A stretch of 64,000 bases of DNA from Saprospiraceae bacterium (GCA_028280415.1 JANQLV010000061.1:62001-126000); one strand, 5' to 3'. Counted from the first letter of the stretch, positions 17,577-26,955 are shown. Program-made: numbers and translations. Notes: a model not told the origin generated them from the sequence alone.

Positions 17577-19283
17577 TTAAATAATCTTTCGCATCTTCTT
17601 TAGCATGCTTAAACCCTCAGCAACTAAAAATTCTGATTGCTTGCCCTGCCTTGAATGATATTTGCTATTATATAAGCTTGTCCTACTGGTGCTAGATACC
17701 AACACACATGCTTCTCGTGCTCTAGTTAAGCCTACGTAATGAAGATTAATATCCTCGCTTAGATTAGAGTATTTCCATTCCCCATCTCTCTTGATTTTTT
17801 TGGGAAGGATGTATTGATATAAGTCTAAATGAAAAACTAGATCGAATTCTAAACCTTTACTTTTATGGAAATTCATAATTTGTATTTCCGAGTCGTCTGG
17901 GGGGAAGTACGCTGTTAAGAACTCTTTCTTTTTTAATACTACTTCAAGTAATCTAATAGCACTGATCTGAAAACGTTCTGGATAGATACTTCCTGCAACA
18001 TCTATAAACTTATCAGATATATGCTTAACATTAGCCTCCTTACCCCAAAGCATGGATATATTTTCCAGACCTAATATTTCGCTTCTGACCTCCTTCACCT
18101 TTTTAATCAATCGTTTAGTGTGTGTTTTATTTGCGAACACATCAATAAAATCTTCCAAGACGTTAATTTCACTATCAGCTTCATCAAATACATAAAGAAT
18201 TAAACGCTTGAACACCATCCCCCATAAACTAGCCTCACTATCCAAAGGAGTGGATGAAATAAAACGACATGGTGTCTTTAAAAGAGAGCTTATATACACA
18301 CCCTTCCAGTTTGACTTGACCAATATACAAACCTCTCTCGGATGAATAACTCCCAACTCGTTCATAAATTGCTCTATATTTTGGTCGATCCAGTCAGCGA
18401 TCTGTTCTTCATCACCTGCAATATTCTTCTCAAGGACTCTTATGTCTTCTGTTTCCTCATACTCAGGACTATAGCCTTTCAAGAAATTAGACATTAAAGC
18501 TTTTGAGTAGTTTGAAATGGAGGCATGACACCGATGGTTTTTTAGAAGTGGCATAATCACAAAACCTTGCTCCTTTAATGAAATGAGATATTTACTATCT
18601 TTACCTGCAAAACCAAATATTGCCTGCTTAATATCCCCAACTGCCACAGCCTTTAATCCCAAGTTAGCTAGCTTCAGAAATAATAAGTGCTGCTCATTGC
18701 CACTATCTTGATATTCATCAATACTAACGTTCACATATCGAGCTTTTATGTATAGTTGACATGCCTTAGAGTTGTCAAACACGTAGTTTGCTAAAATTCC
18801 AATACTTTTTAATAGCACTTTTCCTGAGCGGAACAGGTCACAAAAAAATTCGATATGCTCTTGTAAAAGCCCCTTGTATTCTGTGAGTGATGGAAGACTA
18901 TTATATCTAGCAGTAAACACTCCTGATAAATCATCTTTTTCTATAACCTCTAGCTCCTCTTTCGGATAACCAAAAACATGTTTACCAAAAGAGGCCACTA
19001 TTTCTGCAAAACAAAAACGGTCAATTGTCCCAAAGAACGAACTTTTCTTATCTACTCCTCCAACCAGAGACCTTCTTTTCAACTCATCACTTGCCTTGTT
19101 TGTATAAGAAATAGCAATTACCCCCTGATGGCTAGGTAGCTCTAGTAAAGCCTTCTTGATTAACTCTGAAAGAACGTATGTTTTTCCACTTCCCGGGTCT
19201 GCCAAAACCGCAATATTACCCACTGCATTTATAATATTTGACTGCTCTTTTGTTGGTGATTTTATTTTAGCCATTGTTTTCAA
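17577..19283 (-). CDS. gajB: Gabija system UvrD-like helicase GajB
   Basis: The 568-residue SF1A helicase has motif I AVLADPGSGKTYVLSEL, motif II SIDEYQDSGNEQH, motif III GDIKQAIFGFAGKD, motif V-like MNFHKSKGLEFDLVFHLD and motif VI YVGLTRAREACVL. The 5' end overlaps the upstream OLD-family gene by 17 bp (an alternative ATG at 19274 reduces this). An OLD ATPase-TOPRIM nuclease followed directly by a small UvrD-like helicase is the definition of Gabija, an anti-phage complex in which GajB responds to DNA ends and NTP changes and works with GajA to stop phage replication. GajB proteins are usually about 500 residues; this is slightly longer. Confidence 0.85.
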   Translation of the reverse strand: MKTMAKIKSPTKEQSNIINAVGNIAVLADPGSGKTYVLSELIKKALLELPSHQGVIAISYTNKASDELKRRSLVGGVDKKSSFFGTIDRFCFAEIVASFGKHVFGYPKEELEVIEKDDLSGVFTARYNSLPSLTEYKGLLQEHIEFFCDLFRSGKVLLKSIGILANYVFDNSKACQLYIKARYVNVSIDEYQDSGNEQHLLFLKLANLGLKAVAVGDIKQAIFGFAGKDSKYLISLKEQGFVIMPLLKNHRCHASISNYSKALMSNFLKGYSPEYEETEDIRVLEKNIAGDEEQIADWIDQNIEQFMNELGVIHPREVCILVKSNWKGVYISSLLKTPCRFISSTPLDSEASLWGMVFKRLILYVFDEADSEINVLEDFIDVFANKTHTKRLIKKVKEVRSEILGLENISMLWGKEANVKHISDKFIDVAGSIYPERFQISAIRLLEVVLKKKEFLTAYFPPDDSEIQIMNFHKSKGLEFDLVFHLDLYQYILPKKIKRDGEWKYSNLSEDINLHYVGLTRAREACVLVSSTSRTSLYNSKYHSRQGKQSEFLVAEGLSMLKKMRKII

Positions 19284-21072
19284 TTATATCTTTCATGGCT
19301 AAAAGAGGTTCACAGATACTATCACCATCTAATTGCGTTAGATTATCATTGTGCTCTCTAAGAAAATGATACATAAAAGTAGCTTTTTGCTTTTGCATTT
19401 CTTTTAGAACATCACTTACGTTCTCTTTTGCTGAATAAGCACTTATAAATGCCTCAAGAGTATCCTTAAGTGGGCTATTTAAAATATCTGACTCTAGATC
19501 GGTTTTAGCTAAATATATATTTTCTTGTGCAACTAAGGTTTTGAATTCAGAGATAGTACCATTGAGCGTATCAGGAATCTCACTTGAAGATAAGCCGCTT
19601 AAAGAAGGAAGGCTAGTTACAGCGTTGACCATATCTTGATCATGTTGATATGTTGCAGGGTCACCAATATCTATTTTTCTAGTATGGCAAAATAAACCAA
19701 AAGCTCTTTGAATACCCGCGCACCTATACTCAGCAGGGTCTCTCCTCGGAACCTTAAAAATATCGCTATCAGTTCTTAGCACCCAAGGTATGTCTAGCGC
19801 GTTAAGTATGTCAATATAGGCTTTGAAGCCAACACCATCAACCATCAAAATGCTTATATTCAATCTGTCAAGGTCAATGTTAATAGAATTAGCCAAGGCT
19901 TTGTAAAATAAAACTTCTGATTGCCCCTCAACTAGAAAAACACCATTAGAGAAAAACACCTCAGCAGAAATAGCATCTAAACGATGACCAAACTCAATAA
20001 ATGCTGTTCGTAATACATCAGTACATCCATTACTTGCAGCAGTAGTTTCCAGATTATTATTTACACCTAGCTTCACAATAGCACTTGGTGCAAATCGACT
20101 AGCAATTTGTGGAGAATGTGAGGTAATAATAACTTGACTAGCTAGGCTCTCTGCCAAGTATTCAGCTAGTTTTCTCTGTTGATGTGGATGCAGGTGTGCT
20201 TCGGGTTCTTCAATAGCAAAAAACACCGTTTCAGTTGGGGTGCCTTCGTCTATTTTATTCTTAGACGCCCATAACGAAAGGAAAATTTGATTATTCCTGC
20301 CATCACCACCTATAGCTAAGTTTCTTCCGTTCACCTGCGACACCAAGTGAGCACCATCAATAAACGCAGTCGGTTCATATGAGCCAACTTCGAATACAAT
20401 CTCATGATCTTCATTGTGTACAGACAGCCCTTCCAATTCAGTATTAATACCTGTTGTTGCCTTTTTAATATAGTTTAATTCTCTAATGTCATTATTTATA
20501 TTTTCTAGTTGACCTTGAATAGTGTTCTGTCTCGCAACATCTGCATCTTTTTCCTCCTCTGTTCTGTTTTCTTTTGATTCTTGAAGTAGGTATTTTTTTT
20601 CACGCTTTATATACGAATACAGATCACGATTGCTTCCGATATATCTCATATTTAACACCTTGAGATAGTAGCGCCCTTGCAGAATCGTCAACTTTTCTTC
20701 AGAGTCCTCTTCACCCGCATAGATAAATCCTTCTTTTTTGCCTGTATCTGGTGCACGAGTGCCTTTGTATTTTATAAATAGTACCCCTTCAGGACTTACT
20801 AATTCGCGCATCTTTGCACGCACAATATCTGATACATCTTCGAATTTTATAGTGATAGAGAATTCGTTAGTCTCTTTATAAGCATAAAAATCTCCATCCA
20901 TAGGCTCAATTGCCAGCTCTGATAAAGATCGATCTAGCAGAACTCTTAGAGCATACAAAAAATTTGTTTTACCAACATCATTTGCGCCAATTATCAGTGT
21001 TTTATTAGTTAAGTTGATTTCTGCATTTTTAAAATTTCTAAATCCGATGATTTTGACTGAGCTTATTTTCAT
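19267..21072 (-). CDS. gajA: Gabija system OLD-family nuclease GajA (ATPase plus TOPRIM)
   Basis: About 601 residues from the ATG at 21072 (MKISSVKIIGFRNF, the usual OLD start); an ATG six codons earlier at 21090 is also possible. The N-terminal ABC-type ATPase has Walker A LIIGANDVGKTNFLYAL, Walker B FFAIEEPEAHLHPHQQRKL and H-loop VIITSHSPQIASRF. The TOPRIM nuclease has FLVEGQSEVLFYKALA (catalytic Glu), ILMVDGVGFKAYI and WVLRTDSDIF (Asp pair). A helical insert (about residues 150-210) interrupts the ATPase, as is usual. GajA is a sequence-specific nickase/endonuclease repressed by nucleotides. It is the first gene of the pair, with its own upstream region of about 100 bp. Confidence 0.85.
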   Translation of the reverse strand: MKISSVKIIGFRNFKNAEINLTNKTLIIGANDVGKTNFLYALRVLLDRSLSELAIEPMDGDFYAYKETNEFSITIKFEDVSDIVRAKMRELVSPEGVLFIKYKGTRAPDTGKKEGFIYAGEEDSEEKLTILQGRYYLKVLNMRYIGSNRDLYSYIKREKKYLLQESKENRTEEEKDADVARQNTIQGQLENINNDIRELNYIKKATTGINTELEGLSVHNEDHEIVFEVGSYEPTAFIDGAHLVSQVNGRNLAIGGDGRNNQIFLSLWASKNKIDEGTPTETVFFAIEEPEAHLHPHQQRKLAEYLAESLASQVIITSHSPQIASRFAPSAIVKLGVNNNLETTAASNGCTDVLRTAFIEFGHRLDAISAEVFFSNGVFLVEGQSEVLFYKALANSINIDLDRLNISILMVDGVGFKAYIDILNALDIPWVLRTDSDIFKVPRRDPAEYRCAGIQRAFGLFCHTRKIDIGDPATYQHDQDMVNAVTSLPSLSGLSSSEIPDTLNGTISEFKTLVAQENIYLAKTDLESDILNSPLKDTLEAFISAYSAKENVSDVLKEMQKQKATFMYHFLREHNDNLTQLDGDSICEPLLAMKDIIENNG

Positions 21073-21194
21073 AATAGTTTTTGAGATCAAATAAAAGTAA
21101 ATATATTGCTTTTATTTCTAATATATAACAATGCTCGCAACAAAAGCTAGATTTGTAAATCCCACCTTCTATAATAACCCCTGACACCATATCC

Positions 21195-21533
21195 TTAGGC
21201 ATCATCTAAATACTTCCTCACCTTCTGTTTTGTCTTTTTCTTGAAGCTGCCTTTCCCTTTCTCCAACCTGCCCAGTGTCCTATCATCAACGCCAATTTGC
21301 TTGGCTAATTCGATTAATCTCAGTCCATTTTCTCGTCGAAATTTGGCAATTTTTTCGCCAAGCTCACTCGTCTTTTTTGAGACCGGAGGATCATAGCCAA
21401 GGAATTTAATGATGGCTAGCATGTACCTTATCTGAGGAATTGATCTGCTTATTTCCCAATTAGAGATACATTCTTCTGTCACTCTAATGATACTAGCCAC
21501 ATCTCTTTGGAGTAGGCCTCGATCCATTCTCAC
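21195..21533 (-). CDS. XRE-family protein with two helix-turn-helix domains, probably 5'-truncated
   Basis: From the ATG at 21533 it has 112 residues, with a first HTH (DRGLLQRDVASIIRVTEECI, SNWEISRS) and a second at GLRLIELAKQIGVDDRTLGR. The same frame continues upstream without stop to about 21605 and encodes LGYPADPQTIGEHIRKVR, the normal N-terminus of this family, but no ATG is found before homology ends at the comM fragment. The gene is therefore probably cut at its 5' end by the junction. A decayed relative with the same IP.IR.M..II.FLGY segment lies at 26523-26610, also next to comM. Confidence 0.65.
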   Translation of the reverse strand: MRMDRGLLQRDVASIIRVTEECISNWEISRSIPQIRYMLAIIKFLGYDPPVSKKTSELGEKIAKFRRENGLRLIELAKQIGVDDRTLGRLEKGKGSFKKKTKQKVRKYLDDA

Positions 21534-21606
21534 TTTACGAATATGCTCACCAATCGTCTGGGGATCGGCTGGATAGCCTAATTTAGGCGGTTTTGAGCCT
21601 ATTAGG

Positions 21607-22122
21607 GTGAATGATACTTTGGGTACGCAACCTTGTCCCTGCGGCTTCTATAACCATCCCGAAAAAGACTGCGTCTGTGGTCCGGGGATCGTCAAACGCT
21701 ATTTGAATAAAATCTCCGGTCCACTGATGGATCGCATTGATCTGCATGTGGAAGTGACACCTGTAGGTATTGATGAAATTTCCAGTATCGAACGACCGAA
21801 AGTAAGTAGTAAAGATATTGCTGCAAGAGTAATTGAAGCCCGAAAGATTCAGGAAGAGCGCTTTAAGGACTTTCAGAGTATTTATTGTAATGCGCAAATG
21901 CCTAGCCGGATGGTAAGAGAGATTTGTACGTTAAATAAACCAGGAACGATCCTGCTCAAAAAAGCGATGGAGCGCCTACAGCTTTCGGCCAGAGCCTACG
22001 ACCGCATTTTAAAAGTAGCGCGGACCGCTGCAGACTTAGCAGGAAGTGCGGAGATCAAGATTGAGCATTTAGCCGAGGCGATTCAGTATCGCAGCCTGGA
22101 TAGGGAGGATTGGGCGGAGTGA
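21607..22122 (+). pseudogene. comM: comM (Mg-chelatase-like AAA+ helicase) 3' fragment
   Basis: The encoded 171 residues match only the C-terminal third of ComM/YifB (about 510 residues): QPCPCGFYNHPEKDC, KRYLNKISGPLMDRIDLHVE (sensor/Arg-finger region) and the C-terminal helices [20 protein letters not shown]...[13 protein letters not shown]. The Walker A, Walker B and N-terminal Lon-like parts are missing. Homology starts abruptly near 21630, directly against the 5' end of the divergent HTH gene, so this is a truncated remnant or one side of an insertion. Full ComM drives branch migration during natural transformation; this fragment cannot. The last 40 bp recur at 22711-22750. Confidence 0.85.
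22081..22120 (+). repeat. Direct repeat, left copy (comM 3' end)
   Basis: These 40 bp at the very end of comM match 22711-22750 at 39 of 40 positions (A/C difference at base 22). The pair flanks a segment of about 590 bp holding the four-helix-bundle gene, like a long target duplication or a recombination scar. A third, more diverged copy of the last ~29 bp is at 27106-27134. Confidence 0.85.
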
Positions 22123-22312
22123 AGTTTTGTGGGAGCGCTTTCATTCATTAATCGAAATTGAAGATTGAACATTCAATATTCTTATAAGCAGCCAAGCAGG
22201 AAAGAATATCCAATGTTGAATGTCCAATAATGAATATTGATGGGGGGACATTTCTCCAGTTTATTCACTAACAAGAAACTTTAGATAACAACATTTTTAA
22301 ACAAAAATAGTC
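22123..22312 (+). promoter_or_regulatory. Imperfect-palindrome leader of the four-helix-bundle gene
   Basis: AT-rich stretch with several related copies of a GAA(T/C)ATTxAATATT-like unit in both orientations (for example GAACATTCAATATTC near 22166 and GAATATCCAATGTTG near 22204), able to form imperfect hairpins. A clearly related sequence precedes the truncated copy of the same gene at 26761-26955, so the leader travels with the gene. Confidence 0.5.
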
Positions 22313-22687
22313 ATGCCCAAATTTGACTTACAAGATCGACTTATTGATTTTAGTGTAGAACTTATTAAAATCTTAGATCAACTACCGAATAGTGTTATTG
22401 GAAAATATCTTAAAGGGCAGCTCACCAGATCGGGAACCTCTCCTGCCTTAAACTATGCCGAAGCCTGTGATGCAGAGAGTCGAAAGGATTTTATACATAA
22501 AATCAAAATTGTACTCAAAGAATTGAGGGAAACTTTTGTCGGAATTACAATTATCAGGCGACTTGATCTCTTGGATTTGAAACAGGTAAGTTATTTACTG
22601 AAAGAATGTGATGAACTGATTGCGATTTTGAAACAAAGTCATACCACCGCTAAGGTAAATCTTGAAAAGGCAAAGATTCGAAAATGA
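22313..22687 (+). CDS. Four-helix-bundle protein (23S rRNA IVS-protein family)
   Basis: The 124-residue all-helical protein starts FDLQDRLIDFSVELIKILDQLP, then GKYLKGQLTRSGTSPALNYAEA and a C-terminal KECDELIAILKQS helix. This is the TIGR02436/S23-type family first found in intervening sequences of 23S rRNA genes and abundant as stand-alone genes in Bacteroidota. Function is unknown. It sits between two copies of a 40-bp piece of comM, and a truncated relative with the same surroundings lies at 26956, which suggests the gene plus its leader is a small mobile or recombining unit. Confidence 0.8.
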   Translation: MPKFDLQDRLIDFSVELIKILDQLPNSVIGKYLKGQLTRSGTSPALNYAEACDAESRKDFIHKIKIVLKELRETFVGITIIRRLDLLDLKQVSYLLKECDELIAILKQSHTTAKVNLEKAKIRK

Positions 22688-22710
22688 TATAAAAACTTTC
22701 ACCAATGACC

Positions 22711-22750
22711 ATTCAGTATCGCAGCCTGGATCGGGAGGATTGGGCGGAGT
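22711..22750 (+). repeat. Direct repeat, right copy (comM 3' end)
   Basis: Matches 22081-22120 at 39 of 40 bases; it has no upstream comM sequence of its own, so it is a copied end and not part of a gene. Confidence 0.85.
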
Positions 22751-22850
22751 AAATATTATATCTTTCAATTTCAGATTAATCTAATACCCTTGCTAATATC
22801 TAAGGCTGTTTGATTAATTCCGAATTCACGTTAAACAAGATTCAATGGCA

Positions 22851-24035
22851 TCAATGATTAATCAATACTTTTTTAATAGATGATTTGGTTTTTAGTAGGT
22901 AAAGCCCAGAGGGTATATGCTCAATATTTATTTTTATATGAGTGTCAGATAGGTGATCTGCCTTTGTAAAAGTATAAATATTTTGCCCCCTTAAATCTGT
23001 CAATACGAGCTCGTTTAATTCGCCTGCATCCGCTTGAATATTGAGTTCATGTACTGAAGGGGTAGGGTATATAGAGATATTTTTATCTTGTGTCTGAGTT
23101 ACCTGTATTGTTTCCACATTAGAATAGGAAAACTCGCCATTAAAATCAGTTTGCTTTAGTCTATAATAGGAAACTCCAAAATACGGCCTAGCGTCCATTA
23201 TCTTATAGTTAGTTGTTTCAAATGAATCACCAGTACCATCAACCTGTGCGATTACTTCCCAACTTAGTGCATCCATAGAGCGCTCAATGGTGAAGTAGTC
23301 ATTGTTCTTCTCCGAAGCGGTTTGCCACATTATACTTACTGCTCCATTTTCTGTTTCTGAAAGAGAAAATTGAGTCAGTTCAACGGGGAGCACTGTACTA
23401 TTGATTCGAATATTATCAAGCATTACTTCTTCTGTCCCCGTACTTTGCCCCATAATGAATCGAATTTCAAGACTATTGCCCGTTGCCGGAATAGAAAAAT
23501 TCCAGTCTGTAAAATCAGATGATGAAATCTCTGCTCCACCGACATCATGACTTCCATCCAGGTCTGCGTCTTCAGTAAGGTTCCCATTTAAGCTTACATC
23601 ATTATTGCCATAAAATGCTGCAAAAGTGACCCAACCACCTCCATCAATATTATATTGAAATAATAATTCATCATCAGGTTCAAATCGGCCATCATTACAT
23701 CGACCGCATGCAAGCATGACGTCCATTTCCAGGGTATAGCCAGTGACATTAAGTGCATTGATTGTAACGATTCCTGTACCACCACTTGCCTGATCTACAT
23801 CTTCTCCTGCCCAGTAATAAGTTCCACTGACATTAGTAGGTTCATTACTTAAGCAATTCCCACCGCCATTCGTATATCTTTCAAAAAAGTCATTACATCC
23901 AGTATCAAAGTTATTGGATGTATATCGACTGCCTTCACCATCCGTTTCAAAGTCTTCTGTGAGGAGGTTTGTCTGGGTATAGACCAATTGAATGACTAAA
24001 ATCATAGCAACACTAAGGAGGAAGCTTTTTTTCAT
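22851..24035 (-). CDS. Secreted protein with T9SS type A sorting domain
   Basis: At 394 residues it has an N-terminal signal peptide (MKKSFLLSVAMILVIQLVYTQ). Residues about 25-205 form a beta-rich, Asp/Asn/Gly-rich domain with cysteines (CNDFFER, CGRCNDGRFEPDD), resembling carbohydrate-binding or jelly-roll domains. Then come VELTQFSLSETENGAVSIMW and YFTIERSMDALSWE (the common pre-sorting Ig-like module) and a C-terminal Por-secretion tail (ISIYPTPSVHELNIQ, LRGQNIYTF, IPSGLYLLKT). It should be exported by Sec and then through the type IX system to the surface. The ligand is unknown. Confidence 0.8.
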   Translation of the reverse strand: MKKSFLLSVAMILVIQLVYTQTNLLTEDFETDGEGSRYTSNNFDTGCNDFFERYTNGGGNCLSNEPTNVSGTYYWAGEDVDQASGGTGIVTINALNVTGYTLEMDVMLACGRCNDGRFEPDDELLFQYNIDGGGWVTFAAFYGNNDVSLNGNLTEDADLDGSHDVGGAEISSSDFTDWNFSIPATGNSLEIRFIMGQSTGTEEVMLDNIRINSTVLPVELTQFSLSETENGAVSIMWQTASEKNNDYFTIERSMDALSWEVIAQVDGTGDSFETTNYKIMDARPYFGVSYYRLKQTDFNGEFSYSNVETIQVTQTQDKNISIYPTPSVHELNIQADAGELNELVLTDLRGQNIYTFTKADHLSDTHIKINIEHIPSGLYLLKTKSSIKKVLINH

Positions 24036-24322
24036 ATTCTTAATTTTTCAGGTACTTAAATATTCGTAGCGTAGGTGGGAAATGGATGATTAAAAGTCTA
24101 CATTTTAGCTTTTGATCAAAAGAATCAGATATAGACTCAGACTGAACGTCTGTAAAAAAAGTGACCTAAGCCTGGCTTAGCACTAGACAGACAGAAAGCT
24201 CGCAAGTACAAATTGCTAATTATCAATAATTTAGAAATGGGCCAGACTTGACAAAGCCTTGATTGAGCTAAAAATTAGCATAGGGACAATAGTAAAGAAG
24301 GGCGATTAAGTGAACTGAAGAA
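24036..24322. other. Intergenic region between two minus-strand genes
   Basis: Contains the upstream region of the T9SS gene and the 3' region of the TPR regulator. No gene, repeat or clear hairpin terminator is seen. Confidence 0.3.
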
Positions 24323-26323
24323 TTAGATTTTAAGAATAGTATCTTCGAGACTTTCCTGTCGAACCAGGTTAAGCTTTTTTCTGAGCCTATAGCGAGCTGT
24401 ATGTACACTTTCGGTAGAAATACCCAGAATATTTGCAGCTTCGACCGGAGGTGTATTCAATTTTATGAGCACACAATGTTGGAGTTCTTTTCGGGAAAGA
24501 TTGGGATAGTTCTTTCTGATTTTCGGTACAAAATCCGGAAAGGCTTTATTGAATATCTCATTGAAGTAGGTCCAATCCTTGGTGAGAATATCGCTGATCT
24601 CTAATTTATTCAACAAATTCCTGATCTCTGTATTTTCAGGCTGTTTTTTCAAAAAGGTAGAAAGTTGTTTTCTCATAGATTTTAGCAATTCCTCCTTCTG
24701 AACCATATCTAATGAAAACGAAACCATTTCTCTTCTTTGTTCCGTCAGATTGTCTTGCAATTCTTTTTTTTCAGCTTTGACATGTTCCAGGCTTTGCGAC
24801 AAATTTTGTCTTGTGCTGTGGACTCTTTTACGATAAAGTAAAAAACCAATAAAAGACAGCCCAATAAAAACAATCAGGAATAGGAAGAGAAGCTGGTTAT
24901 CTTTCTTAGTTGCTAGTTGTTCATTTTCTAACCGAATAAGATTTTCATTTGATTGATTGAGCTGCGCTAATTTTTCTTTTAGTTGCTCCCGGATAATAAG
25001 CCGAGTAGTGGCAACTACTTTTTCTTCATCGTACAAGCTATCAGCATAAATTCGATGTAAGTTAAGATAGTTCATTGCCTTAGCTTCTGCTCTACGCTCT
25101 TGATACAAGCGGCTAAGAAGCTCTGTTACATTGACTAAGGGATTAAGTTCTCCTGTTTCTTCTAAAATTGCAAAAGCTTTCAATAAGTAGTCCTCTGCTT
25201 TGACAAGTTTGCCTTGTTTCAAATACAATTGCCCTAAATTAGACAGGTCCAATCCCCTTTTATCTTTATGGCCCAGCGCTGTATTTACCTCAATCGCACG
25301 ATGATAGAATTCCCGGGCTTGTGTATCCTCTCCTTTTTCAGCATAAACCCTCCCAATATTATTCAAAATATGGCCAATGTCTAAAACTTCAAGTGATTGG
25401 CGAATTTCCAGGCTGGTGTTAAAACATTTCAAGGCTTCATCTAAGCGTTTTTGTCTAAAATAACATAAGCCTAGATTGATATTGATAGATGCTACTAAAC
25501 TTTTATAGTCCGATTGGATGGCTTTCAAGAGAGCAGGCTGGTACAAATCTATAGCCTCTGTTATCAGGCCTAATCGTCTAAAAATTAAAGCAATCTCATT
25601 TTGCGTTTTTATCCAATGGAAATGATCCTCTCTGGATTTATGTATCTCGGCAGCTTCAAATAAATGATCCAGCGCTTTGGGATAGTCGCCTAATCTAAGA
25701 TAGACCATCCCGAGGTTGTAAATATTCAGTCCAAGCTTTTCCCGATCATTTTGTTGTCGGGCATTCGCCACTATCCTCAGGTAAAAAGGTATGGCTTTTT
25801 GATATTCCCCGGTCCTTAAATAAATATTTCCGATATTGGCTTCTACCGCAATCACTTTGGTGGTATCTCCCAGTGCTTGAAATAGAAGTATTGATTTTTC
25901 AAAAGCTTTTAAAGCTTCTTCGTAGGTCCCTCTGTTATTATGGATAAGACCATACATATTGGAGACATTAGCGATGCCCACTGCATCATTTTGTTTTTGG
26001 AAGAGCAATATGGCTCTATCAAAATATGTTTCGGCTTGATCAAGGTCACCTTTTAAGAAATAGACTACCCCAATATTTTTCAATAGTGTCGCCTCTCTCT
26101 CTTCATCCGAGTTTTTTTTAAGCAAGTTTAATCCTTCCTGACCATAAAAAAGAGACTCCTTAGGATCTGTAAATTTCAACTCCCAACATAATTTCGTCAG
26201 TAAATCTATCTTTTCTTCTCCCTCAACTAATTTGGCCTGATTGATTAGGCTATCAAGATTATTACTGAATAAAGTCCCCAGGGAAAAGAAGAGCGCTATT
26301 GAAAAAAGTAAAAAATGACGCAT
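24323..26323 (-). CDS. TPR sensor-regulator with transmembrane helix and LuxR-type HTH
   Basis: This is a 666-residue protein. A signal-like N-terminus (MRHFLLFSIALFFSLGTLFS) precedes about ten tetratricopeptide repeats (residues 30-430; for example NIGVVYFLKGDLDQAETYFD). A transmembrane helix (LLFLFLIVFIGLSFIGFLLY, about 485-505) leads to a cytoplasmic coiled coil (HVKAEKKELQDNLTEQRREM) and a C-terminal LuxR/GerE-like HTH (LSRKELQHCVLIKLN, EAANILGISTESVHTARYRL). This one-component architecture, with a periplasmic TPR domain and cytoplasmic DNA-binding domain, is frequent in Bacteroidota. The signal and regulon are unknown. Confidence 0.85.
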   Translation of the reverse strand: MRHFLLFSIALFFSLGTLFSNNLDSLINQAKLVEGEEKIDLLTKLCWELKFTDPKESLFYGQEGLNLLKKNSDEEREATLLKNIGVVYFLKGDLDQAETYFDRAILLFQKQNDAVGIANVSNMYGLIHNNRGTYEEALKAFEKSILLFQALGDTTKVIAVEANIGNIYLRTGEYQKAIPFYLRIVANARQQNDREKLGLNIYNLGMVYLRLGDYPKALDHLFEAAEIHKSREDHFHWIKTQNEIALIFRRLGLITEAIDLYQPALLKAIQSDYKSLVASININLGLCYFRQKRLDEALKCFNTSLEIRQSLEVLDIGHILNNIGRVYAEKGEDTQAREFYHRAIEVNTALGHKDKRGLDLSNLGQLYLKQGKLVKAEDYLLKAFAILEETGELNPLVNVTELLSRLYQERRAEAKAMNYLNLHRIYADSLYDEEKVVATTRLIIREQLKEKLAQLNQSNENLIRLENEQLATKKDNQLLFLFLIVFIGLSFIGFLLYRKRVHSTRQNLSQSLEHVKAEKKELQDNLTEQRREMVSFSLDMVQKEELLKSMRKQLSTFLKKQPENTEIRNLLNKLEISDILTKDWTYFNEIFNKAFPDFVPKIRKNYPNLSRKELQHCVLIKLNTPPVEAANILGISTESVHTARYRLRKKLNLVRQESLEDTILKI

Positions 26324-26522
26324 TCAGGAAGATTACGAGTTTGTTTAAATTTTTATGATCGAGCGAAAACTAGAAAATTTATTTTGAATGAGACAAAAAA
26401 CGGAGACATAGCCTTAGCCATGTCGAGTACTTTTAACGATATACAAAACAAAGTTTTCCGTTTGTAGCCGATTAATAGATTTTTAAACATCTCTAAAAGT
26501 ATATTCGAGTTTTGTTTTGAGC
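26324..26522. other. Intergenic region upstream of the TPR regulator
   Basis: AT-rich; probably contains the promoter of the minus-strand TPR regulator. No specific element is identified. Confidence 0.3.
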
Positions 26523-26610
26523 TTAAAAATAATCAATTTCTTCAATTTCTTCCGTCGGCTGATAGCCCAAAAATTCAATAATCTTCGGCATATGGCGAAT
26601 CATCGGAATT
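26523..26610 (-). pseudogene. Fragment of a XRE-type HTH gene
   Basis: Minus-strand frame ending in TAA at 26523-26525 encodes [18 protein letters not shown], the segment that follows the HTH in the gene at 21195-21533 (IPQIRYMLAIIKFLGYDP). Nothing 5' of this remains; it abuts a comM fragment at about 26610. Confidence 0.7.
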
Positions 26611-26754
26611 GAGCGCTTACAGCTTTCGGCCAGAGCTTATGACCGCATTTTAAAAGTAGCGCGGACCGCTGCGGACTTAGCAGGAAGGGCGGAGATCAAG
26701 ATTGAGCATTTGGCCGAGGCGATTCAGTACCGGAGTTTGGATTGGGAGGATTGA
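26611..26754 (+). pseudogene. Second comM 3'-end fragment
   Basis: Encodes [20 protein letters not shown] then [15 protein letters not shown], nearly the same as the end of the fragment at 21607-22122, here only about 46 codons with a premature TGA (DWED then stop). It lies directly against the HTH fragment, repeating the order HTH(-)/comM(+). Confidence 0.8.
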
Positions 26755-26955
26755 GCGGAATAGGTTTGTGTGCTGGCCTTCAATCAATATTGGACATTGG
26801 CTATTCATGATTCAATAATTTTACGAATATCCAAGCAAAAAAGAATATTCAATATCGAATGTCCAACAATGAATATTGATTGGTGGTGATACCGTTTTCC
26901 AATTTATTTACTAATAAAAAACTTTAGACAACAATCTTCTTAAATAAAAATAGTA

